This document shows, one piece after another, positions 53,641-64,000 of a stretch of 64,000 nt of DNA. This DNA comes from Argopecten irradians (lineage: Eukaryota > Mollusca > Bivalvia > Pectinida > Pectinidae), in assembly GCF_041381155.1 (NCBI RefSeq), contig NC_091135.1, forward strand, positions 59,742,567 through 59,806,566, in the 5' to 3' direction. The translations under genes and the position numbers were made by a program. How positions within the stretch are numbered: the first letter of the stretch is position 1; every line of letters begins with the position of its first letter. The notes under the pieces were generated by a model. It made no database searches and had not been told where the DNA came from. It was given only the letters and a program-made list of their open reading frames with translations.

Positions 53641-55290
53641 TTCTCTTTAACACTGTCAGTCCGTTATCACGATCATAGCCATCCAGGTGTTTTGGCATGT
53701 GGATATAACCCTTCCAGATCTAGTCGTCCTGGTGGGAGGTCCTTTCGGTGCCGGTGCTGGTGGTTCACAGCGTTGATCGACAGATTCGAACTGACGTTCC
53801 AGAAAGTAAGAGTCAATGTTCGGATTTTCGGACACAATTGGAGTGTTAACGCTGGTGTCCAGATAAGCTTCAGAGTCATTAGAGACATGTGGTTTGATGC
53901 TGACATTAGACTTTCACAGGAATTTACGATTGCGACGGAATACTTTCTCAATGGATCTAGATGTAGTGATGAAATTTCTCACATCTGTATACAATCTCTA
54001 ACATTTCACATTCTATTTGAGCATAAAGTGTTTGTGTTTCGGTGAAGGCTCGAGATCCATACGCGACCGGTTAATCTGACTGAAGTAGGACTGTGCCAAG
54101 CCCTTTTGAGCTGGCATCGACATTAACTGTGACCTCTTCTATGACATTGTAGAATTAAAGAACAGGTGCCTGTGTAACGAGAGTTTGTAAGTGTTTATAG
54201 GCTTCTTCCAGCTCTGAGTCCCAGTTGAATTCGATGTCATTTCGGAGTAGAATCATCAATGGTGCGGAAACTTCGGATTGGTTAGGAGTAAATTTTTCAA
54301 GATACTGCGCCATTCCTAAGAATCGCCTTACACCATTTTTGTCGACCGGTCTGGGCATTTCCCTTATTGCCCTGACCTTCTCAGGATCAACTTTCAAGCC
54401 GTCCTTACTGATTGTGTGTCCCACATACTTCACCTCGGTTTTACATTTTCACATTTTTGCAATTGTTTGTTGAGTTTTAAGTTATGTTCACATGCTTGTT
54501 GTAGCATTAATCATACGCATTCGTCTTGTTGTTTTTCGTCCTTGCCCCATACCAGTATATCAACGACGACGCATTCTAAGGCAGGTTGTAGTATCGTTAA
54601 CGGCCAAAGGGAGTGTTTAAAAATGTTAATAGCTTTGAGCTCTCCTCATGATCATCAAGTTTGATTTGCCAGAATCGAAACCATTTGTTGCGTCAAATTT
54701 GGGGAAAACCTTTGCGTTTGGTAGTTGGGCTACCACATCCATATCTTAGATAGTCTCCATAGGGTAATGTTCCCTCTTTATAGCCATGTTCAAATCATGT
54801 GGATCTATGTTTTGTCACACGTTTTGTCAGGTTTGAGAACAACAACCATACTGTGTACACAATCGGTGGGCTATTCTTCCTTAACGAGAACACCTAAACC
54901 TTCCATACGTTCGAGTTCTGTTTTTACTATCTGGCGATGTGGCTCTGCTACTTTACTCGGGGTGTACACTTGGCGTAATTTTCGGGTTAGCTTTTATGTG
55001 ATATTTACATGCCGAGTATAGCTGGACAGTCATTATCGACGACATGGAATTTCAGCGAAAATTCCTGCTCGCGTAACCAAACCAGTTATTGCGCTGTATT
55101 GAGTGGTTTTATACAATGACCACCAAAACCGACTTAACTGGCCCGAATGGGCTTTAACGGCGTTTCAGTTTATTTTGTCCATCACACTTTTATGTATGAC
55201 GTTGGTCCACCCTAGAACAAATATACGTACCCGGCCTACTATACCTTTTGGTCGAGTACGAATTGGTCCCTATGTGTCGTAGTGGAGCAG
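53640..55290 (-). mobile_element. Decayed Ty3/gypsy pol fragment
   Basis: Fossil. A reverse-transcriptase segment is recognisable around 54,155-54,433 on the minus strand (YVGHTISKDGLKVDPEKV, RRFLGMAQYLEKFTPN). Weaker pol similarity extends on both sides, with a C-terminal-like TRSGR segment near 53,700. No end repeats were found. It is older than, and not a copy of, the element at 25,554-30,586. Many breaks. Confidence 0.75.
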
Positions 55291-55299
55291 TGCTCCGAA

Positions 55300-58200
55300 A
55301 ATCACTCCAGCACAATTTTCTTTACTTTTTTGTAGGTTTCCAATTATTTTATGCGTATACAAGCATCGTTTCATTAACACCTTGAGATTGAGTGAAAAAC
55401 AAATGCCTGAGGTATGTTTTCATATTATATGTAAACTAGCCTATATGTATTATAGCCCAATTGCAGTATGGATTTGTTACTAGAAATAGCCTAAATGGTC
55501 AAAAACTTTACTTTGTCTATAATTTATTTTAAAAATGCATTGATATATGCCAAGATGAAGAACACTAAAATCTGTGCAACAGTAGCATTTGTTACTATTG
55601 ACAATGTAGTATTTTTCTAACAATATTATTCATTACCGTATTTAACCCAGGTGGGGGTAAAAATTCAAATATGGCGACTGTCGTCCCTTTCTGTTTTATA
55701 GTAAATATTCCGATTTAAAAAAAATTCAAATCTCATATTTTCTGAAAAAAATACATGACTGTTAAATATATTCACCAAATACAAAAAATGTATGAAAACA
55801 TCCATTTTCATTGAGTTGGACCCCTGTGGTTCGTCCTCGTTGAAAGTCAGGGGACTTGTAGAGAGGCATTGATGAGACTCCGTGCACGTGCATAACCTGA
55901 CTTTTAAAACATTATGACACGATTTTTAATACACGATGCAATACACATGAGCTTTGGGTAGCGATGCTCAACCAAAGGGCAGGTAACTCGTCTTGGTATC
56001 TCCGAAACGCTTGAAAACACGTACCCTAAATAATGGGTTTACTATCCGGAAGATTTATGTGTCCTAACTGTTCTTTACAAACGCAAAAGTGACACCAATC
56101 TGTTCATTCGGAATCCTTGTGGTTTAACCTCACTTATATGTTAGAAATGGCAGAGGGGTAAGATACGGCGATTTATTGAAAAATTGAAATACTGTTACTT
56201 CTTTGAATTCAGCCGAGTCAAATGCCCTTACTGTTCTAGTTGTAATATTTAATCATTTTGTATTTTTTAGTATATAATAATACATTTGACAATCCCGGGA
56301 AACATACGAAAATGTATATTTTTTCGAGATGGGGTCAATGACAGTAGGCGCGCTTAATTCCAAAATGGCGGCCTTTCGAAGTGTCAAGAGCTCGTTCAAA
56401 CCCCAGGCACACATAGGGGCAATTTCTATTTTCTCGACAGTTTTATATGGAAACCGTCCGTTTGAGTTTACAAATACATAAATCTAAGTTATTTTAACAT
56501 TATTTTAACAAATTTAACGTTTACCATAGCATTTTTTAACCAGAGAAACCCCTTTTGGAAGCAGTGTGCCAGAGCCAGAGCAGGGCCAGGGGTTAATGAA
56601 GTACATGTAAATGAAAAAGTGCTGGACGTAAACAAATAGTTATAAAGTAATTTCTTTTCAGAAAATTTGCAACAACAACAACCCTTTTGAAAGAGTGTAT
56701 ATGGGGGGAATGTAAAACAAGGGAAGGGGTTATAGTTGTCCATTTAGATTGTTGTTTTGTATATTTTTAGGCCTAATAAAAAAAAACTGTGTTTCCATTA
56801 ACTTGCAAAAAAAGAGGGTCGGTAGGAACGTAAAACAACACAAAGGTAAATGATTTTAGAAAGCAGGTGATTAGTTTTCCTGGTTATTTTATCTGTATGG
56901 ATGTCCCTAAAACCACTATGTTTTATATACATGTACTTTGTGCAATTTATGCTTTTAATACCAACATTGCTTTCCTTTTGATTGATATGAAAGACAGCCA
57001 AGTATTACATACATTGTTGTTATAGCACTCAGCAATGAAATATCTGATAAAAAATCTCCAAATGTATGATTCATGTAAACAGAAATGATTATGGATTATG
57101 GTTATGTTATGCCTGGTAGGAATCCATTTTCACAAGACCTATTTGAGAGCGACAGTGATGTCACACTCCCACCAAGCCCTTGCCCTGCACTGTTACTGGA
57201 CTTATTAAATAATATAAGCTGTAATATCTTGCTGAAAAAAATGAAAGAATGATATGCTTTTTAGTAGAACATTGCAGTTGGCATATATATATGCAAAAAG
57301 TAATAGCAAAATCCTATTTAACTTCCGAGGATGAGCGAGGTACATGTTTTTTTCAAATTTAACAAAAAAAGCAGTTTTGGGAGGTTGGATTTTCGTTTTT
57401 TCAAAAATGTATAAAAAATTCGTTTTTCATCCAATTTTCAATCTGTTTGCTGTGTTGTGATCAGAAAGACAAGGCAAACAATATTAGATACAGACTGCAT
57501 AAAGTCATACAAAAAATATGGTTGAGCATTGCTACTTTGGGTGTAAAAACATGTCAAATTGTAACTGATTTATTAGCAAATGAAGAACAATGAGAATGTT
57601 TATTACTCAACATTAGCATTTATCAATACATTACGACAGATTCAATCGTTAAGATGTCATTCGGACGAATTCAGCCAGTGTCGACATTGTTGCCATGCTA
57701 TTTCATACAAGGTATCTTGCAGCATGCAAGCGGGAATTTCAGTCTGCTTTTCTCAGCGATCAAATCAGACAATATACAACTTTTGCTTCTCATTTAGCAT
57801 GTTAGCAAGTGTTGTGAAAATAAATATTGTAAAATATTCCTTCATAATATTCGGTTGTTTAACATTTGTTTTTACTTACATCATGTGCAAACTTTGATGA
57901 TGGTCTCGTTGTAGATCATGTTCATGATGGCGAAATAAGGTCGATCACGTGATCTGGTTGTACGCCAGAGAAAGTCACATGGTTAGATATCTCGGATTCA
58001 CGATAAATTGCGTGACTGAAATTAAAATAAATCAACCTTTTGAGTTTCATTTCATTTTCTTAATACATGGTTTAATTTTAATAAAATATCTGTATATTTT
58101 CCGTTTTTTAATTAAAAAAAGACATAAATAAAAAATAATTTCACTGTGTCTAAACTAAATTTAAAGATGAAATAGGTTTAATTTCCGGATGTTGTACTTG

Positions 58201-58560
58201 AGGTAGGAAATCGATTGATAAAAAAAAATCATTCTGTGTGCATGATGTTTAAATTGTACAAAGCTGTAATAATTCAAGGATGACATAAAAATGAAATCCC
58301 GCAAATATACAAGAGTCAACAGCACGGAATTTATTTTATATTTTTATATGAGACTTAAAAATATGGGACAAAGAAGTAATAATTTTTCAACCGTGGGGAC
58401 AAAAAATAAATTGTCAAATTTTCAAGGCGATCTGCCCCTTTATCAAGACACACAAAACGAACACGATTACATAATATGACACAAACAGTAAAACGGGATG
58501 ATGAAAGAAGACAAATATTTGATAAGGGTACAAGTGAGGACAAACAGCAGACAATAAATA
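55300..58560. other. Intergenic, no gene recognised
   Basis: AT-rich. Open frames of 60-105 codons have no gene-like composition or splice-site support. Confidence 0.5.
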
Positions 58561-58569
58561 GATCTACTT

Positions 58570-58740
58570 GCAGCGGCGTAGCTAGGACTGGATAGGCCTG
58601 CATGCCTGGGGGTGCAGGGGGCAACAGCCCCCTGCTCAGGGTCCAGGGGCGAAGCCCCGGTAGGGGGTATGGTGGGCGAAGCCCCCCAGAAGCTGACGGG
58701 AAATTGTTATAACTATTTTACTTCTTTGGTAACTTTTAAC
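58570..58740. mobile_element. Transposon end-like fragment (GGCGTAGCTAGG, GGGGCGAAGCCCC)
   Basis: CAGCGGCGTAGCTAGGACTG begins a GC-rich segment with several small palindromes (GGGGCGAAGCCCC twice; GGGGGCAACAGCCCCC). This layout is common in ends of invertebrate DNA transposons. I found no opposite end here, so it is probably a fragment. Confidence 0.45.
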
Positions 58741-61020
58741 ATATATACCAATGGTTAAATGGAGGTCACGATATTTCGGTGATAACCATGCAAAACTATA
58801 CACAAAATGTAGAACGGTGGTGATTTTATATACATGTAATCGTACTATACTAGACTCCCCTGACAAGTGCTCGAACAAAAAAAAAAAAAAAAACAAAAAA
58901 AAAACAAAAAAACGGATTTTGGTTGTAAAAATTAAAATTGTAAGGAATGGGAGAATTTTGTGTTATTTTAACTGATGACAAACTTATGGCGAATATTCTA
59001 AACAGAATTAAAATTAAGTTTACGTGTTGGTTTGTTTACGACAGCGAGTCAAAGACCACTGTCAAAATGGCGTAAGAAGGGACCAGTTCTCGACCACCTC
59101 AATAAAAAAATTAAACATTGTATTTATGACCTATTTTTCTACCTATGATGTTCTATTTCTAACGATTACATCAACAAAAATTATTTTCTAAATGAACAAT
59201 CTGTTCATATTCGACAAAAATAAAAGTCAACTGTTTCGTGAGTAGACACCATAAATCATGGATTAACACGCGTTTTAACGGGGCAGAAAGTCATAACCAA
59301 AATTGAAAAATTCACTTTTTCGTTACTAAGGCCAAGAACATGTTGCAATTGCTATTTTAGTTGTTTTGCTATCATTTCAATATAACTATATGTTTTTAGA
59401 ATATTTCTAACTTTTCATGCGATGTTGTTTATTTTGGTAATCGTAAGTGTTTCCTGATTCAAAATCCACATTTGCTTGAGGGATTTTGGTGAAGAAGTCT
59501 AACATTGTCTTTGACAGGATTCAAACATAATCAAATTTAAAAACCTGGTAACCGGAAATATATAGACTATTCTAATTAATTTACAGAATGGCCAATGTTC
59601 AAATCTTTCAAATGTGCACAAAGTTATGTTAGGCATACAGTTGGACATATCATATGTATTTATACGTAATTTATATTCTGCAGCGTTACGTGTATTCAAA
59701 TGTTGTGTTTTTTTCTGACTGTGCAAAAATGTAAGTCAGATTATTTTTTGCATGCTTGAGCATGCAAGCATGCACGGGCGCATTTCATTTCTGACTTGCA
59801 CATTTCATTTTGTTCATTTTCTTACATGGGAAGAAAATCATACGAATATGATAAGAATCTGTGTTATAACTGCCTTTAATAAAAAAAATAATTATTATTT
59901 AATTTTGTGAAGATCTACACTTGTTGAAAGATACAACGCATTTCATTATCCGGCGCAAAAAAAAAAAAAAAAAAAAAAAAAAATTGCTGGTTTCGTTAAT
60001 CTGGTTTCGCAAGTTGACGGGTTCGGTCTTTTTGTTTCATCAAATCATACACGTAGTGCATAGAAGTACAGAATACAGTAGAAGGGCCTAGTCCTTAGAA
60101 TCAAAGAAAACTCAGTTGTCAGTGTCATTAGAATTATAAAAAAATCTATTAAGTTAATTAGTAAAAAAAAGTTTATTGAAAAATTTGATATATTATGTAT
60201 ATACCTGCATTCTTATACTTGAAGAATGTATATACACTATCTAAATCTCTGATTTAATTAACTCCATCTTTTATGGACTTGTGACGACATTTTTTGACTA
60301 TTTTTTTTTTCGTAATTCTCGGTGATAGCCAGTCTTAGCAGAGACAGACTATAATATAGCAATGTATAGTACTACATGTATTTAAATCTCTTTCATTTCT
60401 TTGCCTCTACCAGAACTTCATTTTTTGCATGTGTGTGTGTGGATTCCATTGAAAAAAACCCCACTACATAGTCTAAGATAATAAGTACTTGGTGGCTTTG
60501 AGCCATATGTGTTGAGATGCATCATGAGAAATACATTTTATTATATATTTTATGACTTTATATTATTTTTTTCGTAGTATTATAGTCAAAGATCTTTGAT
60601 TAGAAGCCAGTGGAATTTTTTTTTTTATCGCGGTCATAATCTATGTACATGACATAAGGACCAAGACAGAGCTGTGGTCTACATTGTACATTTGTATGTA
60701 GTCCGCTAAACCTGCCTGTATTATGTTTTTTTTTTTTTTAAAAGTCATTTTTTTGACTTATTTAGAAAAAAGAGAAAATTGAAGAAAAAAAAACCTAACG
60801 AATAACATAGGCAGGTTTCTGGTTTACTCAAGGACGTATATGAATCCTTGGGTTTACTGTCTAATTTGTATGCTGTAACAAATGTATTTCTTATATAATA
60901 ATTAGAGATGGTCTTGTAATGCTTCTATGATGTTTTTTTTAAAGATCTGAATAAATTATTTAAAGATAAAGTTTTGGAGTAAGATTATCATTACATATTG
61001 TTTGAATTAATAGGAAATAA
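58741..61020. other. Intergenic, with homopolymer tracts and a small palindrome
   Basis: A-rich tracts lie at 58,878-58,912 and 59,958-59,983. An inverted pair AACCTGCCTGTATTATG / CATAGGCAGGTT brackets T- and A-runs at about 60,706-60,828. No gene seen. Confidence 0.5.
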
Positions 61021-61074
61021 ATCAGAACACACAGTTTCCGTACAACAGATACGTCTCTTCTTCCAATTTTAGTT

Positions 61075-61138
61075 CGTGTGATTCACTTCCTGTTAATTGG
61101 CCGACCGGTGTTTGATTGCCACGTTTTAAGTCTCCAAA
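61075..61138 (+). promoter_or_regulatory. Candidate DAD1 core promoter with ETS and CCAAT motifs
   Basis: ACTTCCTG (ETS-type) at 61,085-61,092 and ATTGG (inverted CCAAT) at 61,096-61,100, with no TATA box, lie 40-55 bp before the ATG. This is typical of housekeeping promoters. Confidence 0.5.
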
Positions 61139-62366
61139 ATGCCTGATAGTCTGTTTTCAGTGGTGAAGAAATTCACAGATGAATACATAAGCAGTACTCC
61201 GAAGAAATTGAAGATCGTAGATGCATACCTGTTCTACATATTGTTAACGGGCGTCATCCAGTTCATGTATTGTGCGCTGGTTGGAACATTCCCTTTCAAC
61301 TCTTTCCTGTCTGGTTTCATCTCCAGTGTTGGTTCCTTCGTATTAGGAGGTACATAAACAAAGTCAATCGATGTAGATATTTATTGCATAACCAGTCAGT
61401 TGTAGTGCATTGGTGCTTTGTGTTCTTTGTATAACTATATTCAAACAAAAAAGGGCGGAGGGTGGGGAGATTTATTACCAAGACTATATCAGGTTGGGCA
61501 CAACCCTGCATATGGGTAACAGTTACCCATTTGAGTAACAGTTACCTGTTTGAGTAATCAATAAGTTACCCAAATGAGGAATATTTTGTAAGAAAAATGC
61601 ATGAAGTTGTTTTAAACTTTTTTTTTATCAAAAAAGGGCGTAATAATTTTGACATGGCACCATTACTAACATATCATAGTACATTATTAATAAAAATGGA
61701 CAAACTTCATTGTCTCAGTTTTGGTAAAAGTCACAAAATAAACCAACTCCATTGCTTACTATGGTGCTAAAAATAGAAGCCAGGTAAAACTCATTCAACT
61801 ATGACATATGCACTGAATTTCCCTGATAGCTATACACTGAAGTCAATGGGGAGCACCTAAATTGTCATCTTACAACAAATTTAGACAACAGAATTTGATA
61901 TTTCACCCACAGAAACATAGTCTTTGATCAGTTGTAAGGCATTCTAAAAATTATGACGCCCTTTTTTGATAATAATTTTTAAAACATTATGCACAGGTAA
62001 CTGTTACTTAAATGGGTAACTGTTACCCACATGCAGGGTTGTGCCCAACCTGGATATAGCTACCATATGACAGGTTAATGGGCACACTATGGGGGATGAT
62101 TGTCCTACATTTGAGTAACAGTCCTACATTTGAATAATCATTTAGTTACTCAAATGCTGGATTCTGTGAAATGAAAAGTTACAATGTTTTTCTTGTGTTT
62201 TAGCTATTGTAACAAGTCCTTTGTGTTATTTTCAGTATGTTTGCGGCTACAAGTAAATCCACAGAATAAACATGACTTTACAGGAATTGGACCAGAAAGA
62301 GCTTTTGCTGATTTCATTTTTGCCCATATTATTTTACATTTGGTTGTCATCAACTTCATCGGATAG
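61139..62366 (+). CDS. DAD1: DAD1, oligosaccharyltransferase complex subunit (113 residues, two coding exons)
   Basis: DAD1 (defender against cell death 1, OST2 in yeast) is a small multi-pass ER membrane subunit of the oligosaccharyltransferase that transfers glycans to asparagine. Exon 61,139-61,349 (donor GTACAT) joins exon 62,236-62,366 (acceptor TTTTCAG, stop TAG). The split codon gives ...[17 protein letters not shown]. The length of 113 residues equals the human protein, and the family landmarks are present: [48 protein letters not shown] and the C-terminal NFIG. Three hydrophobic segments are visible. Loss is lethal or pro-apoptotic in studied animals (established). The gene appears intact. 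Confidence 0.97.
61484..62059. mobile_element. MITE with long terminal inverted repeats inside the DAD1 intron
   Basis: CTATATCAGGTTGGGCACAA and its inverse TTGTGCCCAACCTGGATATAG bound a 576-bp element. The inverted repeats continue past GGGTAACAGTTACCCATTT into AAAAAAGGGCGTAATAATTT, so each arm is well over 100 bp. The arms contain GTAACAGTTACC, itself palindromic. No coding capacity. Confidence 0.85.
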
Positions 62367-62868
62367 AAAACTCTGGTAAGTTAACTGCGTTACTTAATGC
62401 ATTCTGTATTTCCATATTTTCATTGATACATCAACAAGCTACTCCAACAATGTTAAAGGTATAGCACGACGAGACACTTTTGATCATTATGTCGGCTCGA
62501 TATTGTCCATCAGAAGTTTCTCAATATCAACGTCTTATATTTTTGGATTAATCAACAAGCTAATTATGACATAAAAAATTATAACTATCCCCAAGATCAG
62601 ATAAATCAATAAGTACAACAAAGATACTATTTTTACTAAATATGCCGAATATATTTTTAAAGAAAAAATGATAGAAATATGAATTATATTTGTTTATTTC
62701 CTTATCTTTTCAGAAATTGGTGATGGGGAAAAAAAAGACCAAGCAATGAGAGACAATGAATTGACTTGTTCAGATGCCTTGGAACATTTCAGATGTGTAT
62801 ATTTTTCATCTAAAAATCCATGTGATCATTTATAATATAATGTCATGAGTGTATGTAGTAAGATTAAA
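62367..62868 (+). other. DAD1 3' UTR with an intron and ATTAAA signal
   Basis: Nine bases after the stop there is a strong donor (CTCTG|GTAAGT, exon end 62,375). A strong acceptor (TCTTTTCAG) precedes 62,714. ATTAAA lies at 62,863-62,868. The junction is too close to the stop to trigger decay by the usual 50-nt rule. Confidence 0.65.
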
Positions 62869-62879
62869 TGTTGTTAAAG

Positions 62880-64000
62880 TAAACTAAACATTCTGTATTT
62901 CATGTGTTTTTTCCTAATGTGCAGAACGATGAATACAGTACTCTATCCAACCCAATAAGTACCCCTTTCCCTTTTCAAGGCCTCAATTTTATTGATCTCT
63001 GATTAAATGGAGACTGACAATATGAAAACCTAAGAATTCTTTAATTTATTTCTTTTGGAAATTGATTTATGACTTATATTAGGCAATAACTTTAAGGAAG
63101 ACTGTTCCAAATTTGGTTGTATTACAGCAATACCGCTTATTATTTAGCAAAACTTGTAAAGGTAAATAGTTTGAAGAAACTAAACTCTCTACCAAGAGAG
63201 CAATAAATATTATTATCAATCCCATATCGAAATCCCTTTACATAAATATGTTAAGTAAAAACATAGATTTAAAAAACAAAATCCTCTAAGAAAGCATTTC
63301 AACTTTTAGGTATCAAAGCAGTTCATGAATTCCAGTCATTCAGCATAACAATCTCTCGATATATCTTCACGGTATAAGATAATGTATGCAAAAGTTATAC
63401 AGCCACACCTTGATATCTTGAACTATTAGGTAAATTGACCCTTGGTGTTTCGGTTACTATATGATAAAATTCTTGTTACTTTCATTGTTTTCATGATTGC
63501 ATTGGAATCACATTTCTTCTCCTGACCTTTCAACAGGTCTACGTTGAAATAATGTATTAATCAACATAACTGTTTATATATGGATACACCGGTTACATAC
63601 ATCAGCTTGTGCGAGGATCAATGCCTTCAGGTAAACCTGGAAACCTAGGATTCCCAGTTATTTTACATATTCTATAACTATTTATATAGTATTAGGAGGT
63701 CAGGATAACAGAGTTTGGTTGTATAACTGACCTGCTGGCTATACAGCACCATTCAGAGTCTGTTTAAATTTCACACACATTTATTTCAATAGCATATGTC
63801 ATACATGAAGGTAATATTAGGAAATCTTGTCAATCAAAAAATCTTGTACATGTATACTATGATACCATATAATAGTATATTAAACATGTAGATTACTAAA
63901 AATGTTAATTGGAACTTCATCCAAAATAAATATTTTATAAAAGCATTTATAAAATATACAAATCATGTGAACAAGTAGGCAAAATTATAACCACGTTAAT
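62880..64000. other. Right end of the window, nothing recognised
   Basis: AT-rich sequence with no gene-like open frame and no repeat array. Confidence 0.5.

Noticed and set aside
53673-54045. Two overlapping frames of 92 and 117 codons on opposite strands
   Set aside because: They lie within a decayed Ty3/gypsy fragment and are not in a recognisable domain frame.
57580-57897. 105-codon plus-strand frame
   Set aside because: No homology recognised, ordinary AT-rich composition, no splice or promoter support.
58355-58896. Frames over the GGGGCGAAGCCCC segment
   Set aside because: They are low-complexity palindromes of a probable transposon end, not coding.

Overview
The window looks like nuclear DNA of a bivalve mollusc. 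It is AT-rich and intron-rich, with several satellite and minisatellite arrays, many short inverted-repeat elements, and a Ty3/gypsy element whose sequence fits the Mag lineage common in bivalves. It also carries clear animal orthologues (DAD1, ZNF507). The species cannot be named from the sequence alone.

Layout. (1) 1-11,678, plus strand: the 3' part of a gene of about 20 exons for a long acidic protein I do not recognise. Nearly all internal exons are in phase 1-1 and fall into a few duplicated exon families. (2) 12,000-14,280: short repeats and inverted-repeat elements. (3) 35,006-14,384, minus strand: a seven-exon gene, which I assembled by hand from splice sites, for a secreted protein of about 261 residues. 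It has an N-terminal SH3b-like domain and a C-terminal domain with the zinc motif SxHxxGxAxD...H of M15/LAS peptidoglycan peptidases. Its last intron is 17.85 kb and holds a 7.7-kb 57-bp satellite, a 2.7-kb 36-bp satellite and a Ty3/gypsy element. (4) 35,280-43,130: interspersed elements with tandem cores. (5) 49,931-44,915, minus strand: ZNF507-like zinc-finger gene. (6) 50,000-61,000: mostly non-coding, with inverted-repeat elements and a decayed Ty3/gypsy fragment. (7) 61,139-62,868, plus strand: complete DAD1 gene.

The most striking observation is that the 57-bp satellite (about 135 copies) is a tandem amplification of the acceptor splice site and first bases of the last exon of the M15-like gene. 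Each monomer has a branch-point-like sequence, a weak pyrimidine tract, CAG, and then GTGAAT or GTAAAT. That is an acceptor joined directly to a donor-like sequence, the layout of a recursive-splicing (ratchet) site. The neighbouring 36-bp array, and a 45-bp array at 12.7 kb, are amplified ends of one inverted-repeat transposon family that also has near-complete copies at 14.0, 22.3 and 33.5 kb.

The genes do not form an obvious pathway. DAD1 is a core oligosaccharyltransferase subunit, ZNF507 a nuclear factor, and the M15-like protein probably a secreted antibacterial or digestive enzyme.
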